From contig NZ_CP120849.1 in assembly GCF_029581355.1 (NCBI RefSeq), positions 1-27,500 on the forward strand: a stretch of 27,500 nucleotides of DNA, given 5' to 3'. Positions 9,539 to 19,317 of the stretch are shown piece after piece. Source of the DNA: Parabacteroides chongii (GTDB lineage: Bacteria; Bacteroidota; Bacteroidia; Bacteroidales; Tannerellaceae). The translations under genes and the position numbers were made by a program. Every line of letters starts with the position of its first letter. The first letter of the stretch is position 1. The notes under the pieces were generated by a model. That model worked only from the letters and a program-made list of their open reading frames with translations. It was not told the origin of the DNA and searched no databases.

Positions 9539-9947
9539 TCACCTTGATGTGGGATCCGGCTCCTCAAACTTAACAGACAGCCGACTGTTCATCCTGCTTC
9601 TGTCAAGAGCGAAACTAGTGGATTTCTTATACACAAGAGTAAAGGTCATACCAATAGCCGGCACCTGAATACGTACTTTTCCTTTTTGCAGTTCAGCAGT
9701 AAACTTAGCATAATTTGAGAGGTACTCTTGCGGTGTATCTCCGTGGATATTGAATGTTAAAGTAACATCCCGGCTGGCTATTTTAGGATCATTGAAAATT
9801 ACCCGCTTGCCGTTCTCTAGTCGGCTTTCGTTTTCGATAAAGTCCTTGAGACCGGCAGGTAAGAAGAGATTCAATAAAACCTGTTCCCATTGCTACTCTC
9901 CATGTACCCCAAGCATCTTCGCTATTTATTTTTAAATCTCCTGTCAT
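9539..9947 (-). CDS. Conserved protein after tape measure, possible distal-tail role, one frameshift
   Basis: Removing one extra T near 9863 joins an N-terminal part (MTGDLKINSEDAWGTWRVAM) to the 111-aa frame that ends KFEEPDPTSR, giving 135 aa. The ATG at 9947 overlaps the upstream stop as ATGA, which fixes the start. It is the last gene of the head/tail-shaft module before the terminator and the hicAB insertion. By position (after the tape measure, before the hub) and its beta-rich composition it could be a distal-tail or tip adaptor, but I do not recognise a named family. The segment DPKIASRDVTLTFNIHG is typical of tail-ring type proteins. Function is inference. Confidence 0.65.
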
Positions 9948-10363
9948 AATATTCTAGCTGTTCCGTCATTAATAATATTCACTTCACATTCCCTGATATT
10001 AACCAGCAAAATAACTGAATAGTTACCTGCCTCAATGGTAGCCTTACCGCCATGCATGAGTACAATCTTATGTACCTTAGTGTTGTCATTATAGACTAGA
10101 TGAGCCTCCGTATCCCCTATGACACCAATATTCGATTTATTTTGAAGTTCAATGTGACCATGATCAACATATATACCGAATGGCTCTATATTCTTAGACA
10201 TACCTCTGAACAAATCTATTGACGGATAATTGTTATCCTCGCAAAATTCTCTTCCTTGTGGGGAAAAGAAGAGCCAACAGAGACTTTTCCAGTCGGTAGC
10301 CTTGCCGGATTCACTACATGCTCCTAAAGATATAGCTTTATTAATTACGTCTTCTATATTCAT
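9944..10363 (-). CDS. Conserved 139-aa protein next to tape measure
   Basis: The frame is intact, 139 aa, starting MNIEDVINKAISLGAC and ending NIINDGTARIL. The N-terminal half is helical with WKSLCWLFFSPQGREFCEDN. The C-terminal half reads as repeated short beta strands (HGHIELQNKSNIGVIGD, HGGKATIEAGNYSVILL, ECEVNIINDG), suggesting a small beta-helix or beta-sandwich. It follows the tape measure by 4 bases and overlaps the next gene by four. Similar proteins occur beside tape measures in other Bacteroides prophages as I recall, without known function. A role at the tail tip is likely from position only. Confidence 0.7.
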   Translation of the reverse strand: MNIEDVINKAISLGACSESGKATDWKSLCWLFFSPQGREFCEDNNYPSIDLFRGMSKNIEPFGIYVDHGHIELQNKSNIGVIGDTEAHLVYNDNTKVHKIVLMHGGKATIEAGNYSVILLVNIRECEVNIINDGTARIL

Positions 10364-10367
10364 AATA

Positions 10368-13300
10368 TTACATGTTTTTAGTGTTGTTGTCTATGCTTTT
10401 TAATTGTTTTACAGCCTCCTTTAGTTGAATAACGGTATTGGACGTATTATCACTGATTTGTTGTAATTCTATATATATACCGGCTATCATCGTCCTAGTT
10501 TCATCTGCAATATCATACAAAGATCCTATTTTTACAGAAATAGCATCTACGCTTGTTCTGATATACAGCAAACTCATAATCTGTTCTGATCCTTGCAGGA
10601 ATAAGAGGATTTCTTCTCCTGCCATTTGCAGAGCTGTAAAGCGCCCATTAAGTTCATCCGCACTTTCTTGGGACATATTCTCAAAGCCTCCAGCCGTTGC
10701 TTTCTGTTCATATTTATCTCCTTCTCCTTGGAGATACTTGCTTGAAGTCTCAAATACCTTTTCAGCTTCAGCATCCATCTTTTCTTTCAGCTTGTTCAGT
10801 TCAGCCTCTTCCAGGGAGACACGATGCCATCAGACATATAATCCGCCAGCTTATTCATAAACTCTTCTACAGAAGGAGAAAGCTTGTCCTTTAAAAAGTT
10901 TATGATGGCTGTTTTTATTAGATTCTGAACAATTTTCATTGAAGACTTTGCAGCATCTTCTCCTGAAGACCATGCGCCGGCATAAGCTTTGTGCAAATTC
11001 ATCGATGGCAGACATTACATCGGTACCCGTAATAGCCTCTACAGCCTTTTCTTTATTTTCCTCAAGCTGGTTATCGATCTCTTCTAATTGTTTCTGCCAT
11101 TCCTTTATTCGGTCGTCATCAGTTTTTTCTTGTCCTGTTCTTCCTTAATCTGTTGCTGAATAAGTATTTTTGCTGTTTTAAAAAGCTCATCCTGTTGACT
11201 TATTAGCTGTGCAGCACTTGTAGAATAAGCCTTTTCTATAGACCTTCCCAGCTTTTCATATGAAGCGTCGAGAACATCAATCTGATCCTGCAGTTTTTGG
11301 ATACGCTTTTCGTTCTTCTTGTCATGGATTTTAGCAATAGCCGATACCAAAGAGGTAACAACGCCAATAGCGGCACCAGCAGCAGCACCAATCTGACCGA
11401 ACATTGCTCCAGCTTGTGCGCCTTGCATAGCGGAATTAACAGCATCCATTGCTATATTTAAACCATCTGCAATACCACTGAATACACCTCCAAACGAATC
11501 ACCTAATTTACCAAAGGTATCAGACAAAAATTGAACCGAAGACATCACCTCATTCACACCCTCATTTATAAGCTGTAATGATTCTTTCAGCTTCTTAGGG
11601 TCATCTCCTGCAGCGAAAAAACGTTTTAAGCCTTGGGTTACTTTATCAAATGCTGGCTGTAAAGTCTCTACTTGATCTTTTACTCCCCTTAGCGATTCAC
11701 CAGCTTGCTGTATAGCTTCCGGTGCCTCTTGCCAACGTCTGAACTCATCTTCTGTAATACCTAATTTAGCCCCAATAGTGGCATCCCATTTGCCACTTTT
11801 TATAAAATCAAGTGCTTCTTGCCCTTTTGAGGCTAATTCCTGCAGCTCCTTCAAAGATTTATCTCGCATATCACCGAAAAGGGCAATGATTGCATTTGAG
11901 TTCTTTTTTGTTTTTATTTCAAGATCCAGTAATTCCTTGTCCCATTGCTTACCAAGGCTTAATTTTTCACCTTCGGTCTCAGCCATCGCAATCTTTTGGC
12001 TATATTCCACAGCAATAGCCATTTTCTTCTCCTGATAAGAACCATATTCTTTCAGGTAATCGTTCATAGCTTTACGCTGGGCTTCTACCTGCTCGTTTTC
12101 GACCTCTTGAGTTGAACGCATACGGGTCGTCTTAGCCTGTGTAACGGCAGTCTTTATCTCTACAGTTTGTTCTTGGGTTAATTTTCCCCCTTGAGCTTCC
12201 CTCCATTCCTTTTCTCTTTTGCGGATAGCATCTATTTCACGGTCATAATCATATTCTATCTGAGCAATACGCTTCTCGGAACCTTCTTCCATCAAATCAA
12301 TCCGAGATTGTTCATTACGACGTTGAAGGTCGAGTAGTCCGTTATTTATTCGTTCCTGAATCTGTTTTCGCTTCTCTGCTTCTTTTTTTTGCTTTTCAGT
12401 CTGTTCTTTACCGATAGAGGCCTTATTAAATGCAATATATTCGTCTCGCATTTTCTCTAGTTCAGATCCTCCTATATTTGCGGCATCAGCAGCAGCAATC
12501 AATTCTCCTTTAGCCTCATTTACCCTTCTATTGTACTCCTCTTGTGTTATTTCGCTAAGTGATAAACTTCGATTTAATTGATCTATTGTTTCTTTATAAC
12601 CCTGATATTCTTTCATATCTCGAAACAAAACATCCAATTGTTCTATATTTGATGATTTTCCGAGTATATTAGCATATTGATCACTCCATTTCTTAATATC
12701 TTCCAGTATAGCCTTCTGTGCCTTTTGTGCTGAATTACGGGAGTTGATTAAATTCTTAATATAGTTCCCATAATTACGGCTAAAAGCAGAAGCATTTTTT
12801 ATCAATTCATCTTCGTTGACAGCCTTATTTTCTTTCATTAGGTTGTTGATCTTCAATTGTAGATCCATTTCCTTTTTTTTAGCCTCTGTTAAAGCTTCTG
12901 CAGATTTTGTTCTTTGATCTTCGATTAATTTTAATGAAGCGATATTCTGTATATTTTCAACAAGCAATCTATATGCTTCGTTTGCCTTTCCAGCCAAAAT
13001 TGCTTCTTCTGAAAGATTTTGTAAATAATCAGGGTACATTTGCTGAAGTTTCTCTACAGCTTTTTTCGTACATCAATAGATAAAGCAATGTTCGGGATAC
13101 GCCATATAATAAATTCAATTTAGAAATCTCTTCTAATGTTTTTCTGAAGCATTACGTTGTAAGTTGTTAAATTCTTTCAATGACTCATTCAACCTCTTTT
13201 TGTGCCGTATCAGCACCAAATAAACTCTTCGTCCACTCTATAACATCTTTACCATATACAGATAACAAAGTTATAGCTACTACAAGCGCTGTTTGCCAAC

Positions 13301-14226
13301 TGAAAACGGAGGATATAAGCTGTTTCCATACAGGAGCAACCTTTGCAACATCATTATTCCCAGCGGCAACAGCTGCCTTAAATGCTTTATACTGTGCTGA
13401 AGCCTTCTTTAATTCGTCAACAAGTATAGGAAGGTTGTTTGATATGGCAAAAAGAAAGTATTCCAACTTATTGCCAAAGACGGCAACTCTCTCGCTACTT
13501 GTTGTACCGACATTCCCAAACCATTCCAAGCAGAAGCGTAGTTTCCTACATTTCGCTGATACCGGCCGGTAGCCTGTTCTGCCGCACTAATCTCAGTATT
13601 CAACGACTGTATCTGCTTTTGTAAATCGGTTCCGATCGCAGCCTTTCTATCCGAAGCAGACAGACGATCATATTCAGCATTAAGCAATGATAACTGTTTT
13701 CTCAATGCAACAAGCGAATCAGCCGCAGCCCCTTCAATCTTAATGTTGTCAGAATATTCCTTCCTAAGTTTTTTAAAGCCTCATTTTCTATTGTATATTG
13801 GTGAGTTATTTCCTTTAATTCAGTTAAGATATTTGCCCCCTTTTGACCCCGCTTATCAATATCAGACAATGCAAAATAAGACTTATTCAGTTTCTTGATA
13901 TCTTCATTTAAGGCTTTAACTTTCAACTGTTGTTCAACAAATACATCCGTGGCGTTATTAAGCTCTGATGTCATCATTCTAGCGCCTTCTACCACTCCAT
14001 TGGAAACATTAAGTTGATCTATAATACGTTGATAATTTTGAACCTGCTGTTCATATTCTTTCAGCTTCTGTGTCGATTCTTGATACTTCTTGTTCAATTC
14101 ATCAAAGCCTTTGAGATCTCCAGCGACATTGAAGTCTTTAAGGACAGCTTTTAATGCCTCTACTTCTTCTCGCAGCTTCTGAACCTCTTGCCATTTGGCT
14201 GATACATCAAAACTTAGTTTAGCCAT
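10368..14226 (-). pseudogene. Tail tape measure protein (about 1287 aa), broken by about 9 indels
   Basis: Single-base lesions near 13766, 13451, 13190, 13150, 13090, 13065, 11125, 10989 and 10815 split one gene; correcting them gives 1288 codons exactly. Visible pieces are 13702-14226, 13409-13705, 13185-13529, 11105-13039, 10796-11002 and 10368-10778. The protein is strongly coiled coil over most of its length (EAEKRKQIQERINNGLLDLQ and similar) and carries two hydrophobic stretches, WQTALVVAITLLSVYG near residue 310 and AAAGAAIGVVTSLVSAIA near residue 945, as is usual for tape measures that set tail length and cross the host envelope. It follows the G/T chaperone genes and overlaps the T frame by 8 bases, the standard siphovirus order. 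At 0.15 nm per residue the tail would be near 190 nm, an inference. Confidence 0.88.
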
Positions 14227-14410
14227 TATTCTCTTTTTTCTTTGGTCTGTTTAATAAATACTGCCCATCACGCTCAATGAGCAAGTCACCGGTTACTTGA
14301 TGCAGAATATCTTTTTGCATCAATAATAGATTCCTGTATGGGATTTTATACACAACATCATTATAAGATAGTTTCAATGCCTCCATGAAAGTTGCAATTT
14401 GCCCCATCAT
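14219..14410 (-). CDS. Tail assembly chaperone T-like frame (expressed alone or as G-T fusion)
   Basis: This 63-aa frame starts with two ATG codons and reads MGQIATFMEALKLSYNDVVY, ending PKKKENNG. It lies between the G-like gene and the tape measure, where siphoviruses carry the T part of the G/GT tail assembly chaperones. The T frame is in the -1 phase relative to G and stays open upstream through the end of G, across an A5 run directly before the G stop. Both an internal start and a G-T fusion by -1 slippage are therefore possible; a fused product would be about 196 aa. The short length and lack of a strong sequence signature keep confidence moderate. The stop overlaps the tape-measure start by 8 bases. 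Confidence 0.65.
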   Translation of the reverse strand: MMGQIATFMEALKLSYNDVVYKIPYRNLLLMQKDILHQVTGDLLIERDGQYLLNRPKKKENNG

Positions 14411-14424
14411 GGTCTCATTACCTA

Positions 14425-14432
14425 TTATTTTT
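14425..14432 (-). promoter_or_regulatory. Candidate -1 ribosomal slippage site
   Basis: At the end of the G-like gene the minus strand reads CAA AAA TAA. Five A directly precede the stop, and slipping back one base keeps Lys-tRNA pairing and enters the T frame. It is not a canonical X XXY YYZ heptamer, and the indel-rich background means a sequence error is also possible. Confidence 0.4.
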
Positions 14433-14808
14433 GTATCGCCGCCATTCTTGCCACGCTCTCGGCTAAGGCGGCACAGACAAAAAAATCCTCTGCAGATATT
14501 AATTTAATAACAGTTTCCAAGGCTTCTTTTAGTTCCTTTAGAGTTGCTCCTTGAATTGCAACATACTTTTCAGGATCGTCGAAAATAAAGACTGATAATC
14601 CTTCAGCATATTCTCCAGGTCTTCCTTTGCTTTTACTTAGTTCCTCTTTTCCTGTTGTGGTACGATCTATACAAGACAGATATTTTATTGATTTACAAAT
14701 GACAGCTATTGTTGGAGGCTGAATGGTATATGCTTTACTTCCCAAAATGACGACTTTGAGGTCATCGCCCAAAATAGCGTTAGCGACTAAATTTGCTGCT
14801 TTGTTCAT
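14425..14808 (-). CDS. Tail assembly chaperone, G-like
   Basis: The 127-aa intact protein begins MNKAANLVANAILGDDLKVV and ends ARMAAIQK. It sits directly after the major tail protein (start overlaps that stop as ATGA) and before the T-like frame and tape measure, the standard place for the gpG chaperone that coats the tape measure during tail assembly. The sequence is alpha/beta with SKAYTIQPPTIAVICKSIKY and a helical C-terminus (ALAESVARMAAIQK), similar in style to G proteins of Bacteroides prophages. Identification rests on synteny more than on sequence motifs. Confidence 0.7.
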   Translation of the reverse strand: MNKAANLVANAILGDDLKVVILGSKAYTIQPPTIAVICKSIKYLSCIDRTTTGKEELSKSKGRPGEYAEGLSVFIFDDPEKYVAIQGATLKELKEALETVIKLISAEDFFVCAALAESVARMAAIQK

Positions 14809-15423
14809 TGGATATTCATATTAAGCAAAGAAGGGACGGGCAGAATGTATCCGCCTGCCCCTTTCTGTTGTGATTCATTAATGGTACTTTAAATTCCTTT
14901 AAAGTCTTGCCTTCAACATCAAACTGATATTCGGAGGCAATGGTGGTCGAAACCTTCAAAGGAATAGCTGAAATAGCTAAACCAACGGCTCCATCGGTAG
15001 ACGCCCGCGCCCGATAACATTTGCTTTAGGGAAAATAATCGCTACATTATCATTAGATACAGCAACAACGCATTTATAACGCTGTTCCCCGGAGTTTCCT
15101 CTTTCCCAGCCTTTACTATCATCCAATGGTTTACCACCCATCAATTCCGCCTTAGTGTCAAAGTCATAGGCGCCAATCGTCCAGTTTAGACTTACTGATC
15201 CTGCTTCAAAAGATGATCGGTATGTCTGTCCGGTCAATTCGTCCTTATACTCTGTTGTTGTACCGTCTTCTTCGGTAAACTCATATGTACCTTGATGTAC
15301 ATTGGGAACTTCTTTGAAAGAAGTAAACAATGATTCAAGTGTTGCATAAGTTGGAGCTGCTTCTAATGGATCTCCATAAAGAATTTGCTTTACTCCAATC
15401 ACGGATACTGTTCTTCCTGCCAT
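14805..15423 (-). CDS. Major tail tube protein, two frameshifts
   Basis: The first 148 codons are open; adding one base near 14998 and one near 14880 continues the protein to 206 aa, ending GYILPVPSLLNMNIQ. The stop then overlaps the next start as ATGA, which confirms the correction. It begins MAGRTVSVIGVKQILYGDPL and contains SFEAGSVSLNWTIGAYDFDT, a pattern I associate with phi13-type and related major tail proteins that polymerise into the tube. It follows the tail-terminator-like gene and precedes the G/T chaperones, the expected order. Near-identical synteny occurs in many Bacteroides siphoviruses. Confidence 0.82.
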
Positions 15424-15427
15424 ATTC

Positions 15428-15826
15428 TTATTCTTTTACATTTAATACTTGAAATAATATTCTCACATTTACATAGAAACATTTTAAATCCCTGTCTTCT
15501 TCTATTCTTGTCGTATCGACCTCGTATGTATAAGATGTACCGTCGTAAGTAGAAGTGGCATGTAATTCCTTGACAGCCAACCTTTCTAAAGCATTAAGTC
15601 TTGTAAGAGGAGCTGTTCCTTTACGATCAAGGTAAGGAATACAGATATTCACATGAACAAATCCTGCTTTCCAATAGGTACCCGACTCTACCGAATTAAC
15701 GATAATAACAACCCGCTCGGACTTCACGTCTCCTTCGGGAACCGCTCCGTCTTTATAAACCTTCTTGATTCCCAGTTTTTGGGCATCTTTATAAAGTATT
15801 GTCTGTATGTCCGTTGTAACTATCAT
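15428..15826 (-). CDS. Tail terminator / completion protein
   Basis: The intact 132-aa frame begins MIVTTDIQTILYKDAQKLGI and ends FQVLNVKE. Features are the mixed alpha/beta profile with SERVVIIVNSVESGTYWKAG followed by VHVNICIPYLD, as in tail completion proteins that cap the tube and join it to the head (gpU/gp17-like). It starts 4 bases inside the gp10-like gene and stops 4 bases before the major tail protein. The family assignment comes from gene order and overall pattern, not from a diagnostic motif. Confidence 0.7.
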   Translation of the reverse strand: MIVTTDIQTILYKDAQKLGIKKVYKDGAVPEGDVKSERVVIIVNSVESGTYWKAGFVHVNICIPYLDRKGTAPLTRLNALERLAVKELHATSTYDGTSYTYEVDTTRIEEDRDLKCFYVNVRILFQVLNVKE

Positions 15827-16311
15827 TGCAGCATTGTCCTTACTGTTATCTCTGCATCATCAATCACACGTAATCCCTTGCTATTGACAAAACTTGCATA
15901 ATCCATACCCGCAACGACAATAAGCGTGAAACCTTTCGATTTACGGGCAAGGCTTCTCGCATATTCAAGACCTTGTCGGCTACCTTCGCTGCCATCTCCA
16001 GCTTTTCCTTTTGCCCAAAACTGAACCGTTTTCTGAGCCTTGGTTGTAAAGAATACCTTTTCGTAGTTTTCACCACGTCCTTGAATCTGCTTAAAGCCTC
16101 CCTCCTTAATTATCTTTCCATCTTGAGCCACAACATAACCTAAAGAACTGCGTAAATTCCCCGTAATATTGTTATATTTTCCTTCTCTAAAAGCCGTTTC
16201 ATAAGCCCTTTCTCCCATCTCGACAAGATGAGCAAAAATCTCACGAAACGCTTCTTCGAAGAAATCATCAACATCTGAGAAATCATATTTTGCAGTTACT
16301 ATTCCAGCCAT
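15823..16311 (-). CDS. HK97 gp10-like head-tail / neck protein
   Basis: The 162-aa intact protein has the arrangement of the HK97-gp10-like family: an N-terminal helix (DDFFEEAFREIFAHLVEMGE), then ERAYETAFREGKYNNITGNL with the conserved TGNLRSSLGYVV strand, and a C-terminal strand containing VVAGMDYASFVNSKG. This family forms part of the neck or tail completion complex. It overlaps the upstream adaptor by 13 bases and the downstream terminator-like gene by 4, as usual in tight structural operons. The ATG start at 16311 gives the expected N-terminus. Confidence 0.85.
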   Translation of the reverse strand: MAGIVTAKYDFSDVDDFFEEAFREIFAHLVEMGERAYETAFREGKYNNITGNLRSSLGYVVAQDGKIIKEGGFKQIQGRGENYEKVFFTTKAQKTVQFWAKGKAGDGSEGSRQGLEYARSLARKSKGFTLIVVAGMDYASFVNSKGLRVIDDAEITVRTMLQ

Positions 16312-16625
16312 ATTTGCCCATAGTTTAGATAATCCGTCGTCATAGGATTGATTACTATCCCCTCACCACGAAGAGAACCGTCAGCGTTCAAGACACGAAC
16401 GACATCACCGGCATTAATTTTTACACGTTCTGTCACAACTCGATATTTATATGGATAGGTAGTACCGTTAACTGTATAAACGCGGTCTGCACTTTGATCA
16501 TAGCATTTGCATTTACAAAGTTTTTCCCATCCTTCACCGTTTGTTCCTGGTATCGGGTTTCCGGATTCATCGTATTCATAATCCTTAATGACTTTTCGTT
16601 CTAATATGTGAGGAGCATAATACAT
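16299..16625 (-). CDS. Head closure / head-tail connector protein
   Basis: The frame encodes about 108 aa from ATG at 16625, beginning MYYAPHILERKVIKDYEYDE and ending NYGQIWLE. In-frame GTG and TTG codons upstream would add only two residues; the ATG is preferred because it overlaps the previous stop as TGATG. The protein is beta-rich with KINAGDVVRVLNADGSLRGE, in the style of small head-closure (stopper) proteins between the connector and the tail. Position between a DUF6706-like adaptor and the gp10-like protein supports this. There are two close cysteines (CKCKC) near residue 40, unusual for a cytoplasmic phage protein. Confidence 0.7.
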   Translation of the reverse strand: MYYAPHILERKVIKDYEYDESGNPIPGTNGEGWEKLCKCKCYDQSADRVYTVNGTTYPYKYRVVTERVKINAGDVVRVLNADGSLRGEGIVINPMTTDYLNYGQIWLE

Positions 16626-16946
16626 CACCAATACATTGACGCGTCAGATATTCGACTTGAAAACACATTTTCTAACCCTAATTGCTTACACAACAGCGAA
16701 TAATAAGCCTTGAGACCGTCCTTATCCCAAGAGATGGAAAATCCACTTTCGTTTATAGATGTTGGACGGGCCAGGAGCTTACGGAATAAACATTGCCATA
16801 GCCTTGTTTACCTCAGTCTTATTTCCTGGCGTAATCTCATCATCAAGAGAAAACGAACCACTCAAAGCCATATCCAGCAGATCGGCCTCCGATAAATTCA
16901 TACCGAAGGAACCGATCTTTTGTGTTATGTAATCAGATACTTTCAT
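16625..16946 (-). CDS. DUF6706-like head-tail adaptor, one frameshift
   Basis: Starting MKVSDYITQKIGSFGMNLSE, the frame runs to MAMFIP and meets a stop; removing one T near 16782 continues it as KLLARPTSINESGFSISWDK and GLKAYYSLLCKQLGLEN to end ISDASMYW, 106 aa in all. The motif GFSISWD.DGLKAYY.LLC with a terminal ISD..S.W matches a family I recall as DUF6706, a small protein found directly after the major capsid gene in Bacteroides phages and probably the head-tail adaptor. It lies 2 bases after the capsid gene and overlaps the next start by one base. The corrected length is divisible by three. Confidence 0.75.
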
Positions 16947-16948
16947 AA

Positions 16949-18061
16949 TTAATCCGGCTCAGTGTTCAACGATGCGATACCATTGATTTCAGTGATCACA
17001 GGCAAAGCATATGTTTCAGCCTTTACAAACTCAACACCATTCGAATTTTGCGTTTCTCCTACTCCCCACTGAGATACGCGAATACGACCATAATTAGAGT
17101 AAGTAACTCCAGGTTCAGGTCTCAATTCGCTGTTAACATAGGCATTTTTGATCGTACCTAAACTACCTGAAGGAATAAAGACCAAGTTCTTTGCATTCCA
17201 GGGATTGTATGGAGTAAATGTACCATTGTTTTGAATCAAACACTGGCGTCTTACCGGTTCCAGGATAGGTAATTCATTCGACCGCATAAATTCATTGAAG
17301 GCATTCAGTAGCAATGGGCTATTCTGCTTATCTGTTCCGAAGATAACCTGCTTCATCTTCTTGCTTCGAAGGATATAAGATATCTTAGAAGGGGCAAGTA
17401 AGATACGATCAAAAACTACTTTATCAGAAAAAGCGTCCACGATAGCCTGAATGTCTTCAAATACGTCTACATTAGCTATGTTATCATCATTCCATTTCAA
17501 TGTGACCTTGCCTTTGTTTTCTGTAGGCATATTATAGTCAATAGTTGTCTTAACACCACCTTCCGGGTTGTTCGTTTCATCCAATGTGGCAATACCTTCA
17601 TTAGATAGTGCACCCATAGCAATGATATCCATTTTCGCCTGAACACCTTGAACCGGAGTTCTAACATTGCCCCACATAAGATCGATAAGCTGTCTTTTTG
17701 CCGCTTCTTCCGGAATAGATTTACTATCCAAAATTTGCAGAATCTTTCTGTAGTCATCAATCGTCAAAGGCAATGTAATTGCATGATGGAGCACCTTTTG
17801 AGCGATAGTTTCAAGCCCATGAGTGCCAAGTACCGGCTCTTTCGACTTGTCGTCAATTGTCGCAGCAGCAATAGTGACATTGTACTTACCCTTGATTTCT
17901 TCGAAATTCAACCCGATAGAGGGATAATCCCAATTAAAAAATCTCTCATAGAATACATTATCAAACAATAGTTTATGCTGTCTTGATACCGCATCAAATC
18001 GTAATTGAACCTGCTTTGTAAGCTCTCCAAACAAAGAACTGTATTGAAATTTATCTGGCAT
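16949..18061 (-). CDS. Major capsid protein (lambda gpE-like family)
   Basis: The 370-aa intact frame begins MPDKFQYSSLFGELTKQVQL and ends NGIASLNTEPD. The C-terminal third has the typical features of the phage capsid E family: VVFDRILLAPSKISYILRSK, GTFTPYNPWNAKNLVFIPSG and VEFVKAETYALPVITEINGI. Length is close to the family norm (about 340-380). It should assemble the icosahedral shell around the scaffold encoded two genes upstream. No lesion lies within the gene. Spacing is 4 bases from the decoration gene and 2 bases to the adaptor gene. There is no N-terminal delta domain of the HK97 type, in keeping with a separate scaffold gene. Confidence 0.88.
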   Translation of the reverse strand: MPDKFQYSSLFGELTKQVQLRFDAVSRQHKLLFDNVFYERFFNWDYPSIGLNFEEIKGKYNVTIAAATIDDKSKEPVLGTHGLETIAQKVLHHAITLPLTIDDYRKILQILDSKSIPEEAAKRQLIDLMWGNVRTPVQGVQAKMDIIAMGALSNEGIATLDETNNPEGGVKTTIDYNMPTENKGKVTLKWNDDNIANVDVFEDIQAIVDAFSDKVVFDRILLAPSKISYILRSKKMKQVIFGTDKQNSPLLLNAFNEFMRSNELPILEPVRRQCLIQNNGTFTPYNPWNAKNLVFIPSGSLGTIKNAYVNSELRPEPGVTYSNYGRIRVSQWGVGETQNSNGVEFVKAETYALPVITEINGIASLNTEPD

Positions 18062-18065
18062 AGTA

Positions 18066-18659
18066 TTACTGTTTTACGTAAATAATATTAGGGTTGTTTT
18101 TTAAGCAAAGACCCTGTTTCCAAGACGCAGGAATATCCGGGACATAACCCAAGAGTACTACAGCATCATAAGCTGCAGAAACAGTATCCTGATCGTCCCC
18201 TGCAAGTGGCTCAGTATCTTCACCGACTACGGCATTAGGCTCATATTTTGCAGCAGAGTCAGATGTAGCAGTGGCTTCGATCAAGGTGTCATCTGCCACA
18301 AGTCCTGTAATAGCTGCAGATAGAGTCAATACATCGTAATCAGCATTCGATGAATCAATAGAGGAAACCGTCACGCCGGTTGTTTCTCCGATTTTCATTA
18401 CAACATCATTAACCTGGAACAATGTACCTTTTGGCACTCTAGGCTTTGTCGTTGTTCCGCCTGATATGACTTTTGCATTTTTGGAAACAGCAGCAGTCAA
18501 AGTACCTGATACAATGTGTAAAGGTGTCCCTTTTTTAATGACAGTCCCCTTAGGAAATGTCTGCAATAATTTATAGCCGCCAGGGAGAATCTTAGCCTCT
18601 CCTCGCCAAAACACTGGCATATTGCCGCTATAAGATTTACCTTCAAATTTAACTCCCAT
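18066..18659 (-). CDS. Probable capsid decoration / head fibre protein
   Basis: The intact 197-aa protein lies between the scaffold and the major capsid gene, the usual site of lambda gpD-like decoration proteins. It begins MGVKFEGKSYSGNMPVFWRG. The sequence is beta-rich and has the pattern LLQTFPKGTVIKKGTPLHIV and PKGTLFQVNDVVMKIGETTG seen in head-fibre/decoration proteins of Bacteroides phages. The C-terminal AYDAVVLLGYVPDIPASW and NNPNIIYVKQ are also characteristic. It would bind the outer capsid lattice. Assignment is by position and general similarity to a head-fibre family I recall; no enzymatic motifs are present. Confidence 0.7.
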   Translation of the reverse strand: MGVKFEGKSYSGNMPVFWRGEAKILPGGYKLLQTFPKGTVIKKGTPLHIVSGTLTAAVSKNAKVISGGTTTKPRVPKGTLFQVNDVVMKIGETTGVTVSSIDSSNADYDVLTLSAAITGLVADDTLIEATATSDSAAKYEPNAVVGEDTEPLAGDDQDTVSAAYDAVVLLGYVPDIPASWKQGLCLKNNPNIIYVKQ

Positions 18660-18678
18660 TTTTTCTGTTTTTTAATGG

Positions 18679-19287
18679 TTAATTTGCGTCAGGCAGATTT
18701 TTAGCCCACTGATCAGCCTCTTCTTTTGCTTTGTCGTCTGATGTAGACAATACGCCTGATGCGTTACTACTCTCAAGCCCTGCGGTAACAATGTTTTGCT
18801 TAATGCCAGCTAAATAAGAGTTAATTGCAGCTTCATCCATTTCGGGAGTGATAGCAAATCCCTCTTTAGCTCTCCATTCCGGGATACCGAGTTCTTTTGC
18901 TTTAGAAGCGATCATATTAGCCCTTGCCGTCTGTTGTTCCTTCGTTTTGTAAGCATTAAGCTCTTCCTGTATAGGAGACAGCTTTGCCGCAAGAGCTTCC
19001 TCAATCATCTTCTGCAGATCGGGTTCGTTTTTTTTCTGCTCGCCCCCACCAGCAGGCTCTTCTCTTTTTTCTCCTTTAGCTTTATTGACAGCGTCCGTCA
19101 CTCGTTTGTCAATACCGCTTTGAAGAGAAGAAAGGAAAGATTTTTGACCGTCTACGACAGTCTGCAAATTGTCCTCAGTTACAAGACCTGTATTAGCGAG
19201 TGCTTCAGCTTGCCCCTGCAGAATATCATCGCTTAACCCAAAGTTTGAATAAGATTGTTTTAAGAGATTGAAAATTTTTTCTTTCAT
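18679..19287 (-). CDS. Capsid scaffolding protein
   Basis: The 202-aa protein is acidic, helical and rich in Glu, Lys, Ala and Gln, with a flexible GEKREEPAGGGEQKKNE linker at about residues 70-90 and a coiled coil around LQKMIEEALAAKLSPIQEEL. It ends with a low-complexity DDKAKEEADQWAKNLPDAN. These are the usual features of a scaffolding protein that organises capsid assembly and is absent from the mature head. It begins MKEKIFNLLKQSYSNFGLSD. It is the first gene of the head/tail-shaft module, about 26 bases downstream of the predicted start of late promoter 2. No Ser protease motif is visible, so scaffold rather than protease is preferred. Confidence 0.8.
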   Translation of the reverse strand: MKEKIFNLLKQSYSNFGLSDDILQGQAEALANTGLVTEDNLQTVVDGQKSFLSSLQSGIDKRVTDAVNKAKGEKREEPAGGGEQKKNEPDLQKMIEEALAAKLSPIQEELNAYKTKEQQTARANMIASKAKELGIPEWRAKEGFAITPEMDEAAINSYLAGIKQNIVTAGLESSNASGVLSTSDDKAKEEADQWAKNLPDAN

Positions 19288-19317
19288 ATCGAATACATTA
19301 GTTTTAAATACCTGTCG

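Noticed and set aside
15912..15919. A further ACGACAAT match that could extend the late dyad set
   Set aside because: It lies inside the gp10-like coding sequence and the opposite arm is absent; single arms near 7927, 17857, 25391 and 26294 were rejected for the same reason.
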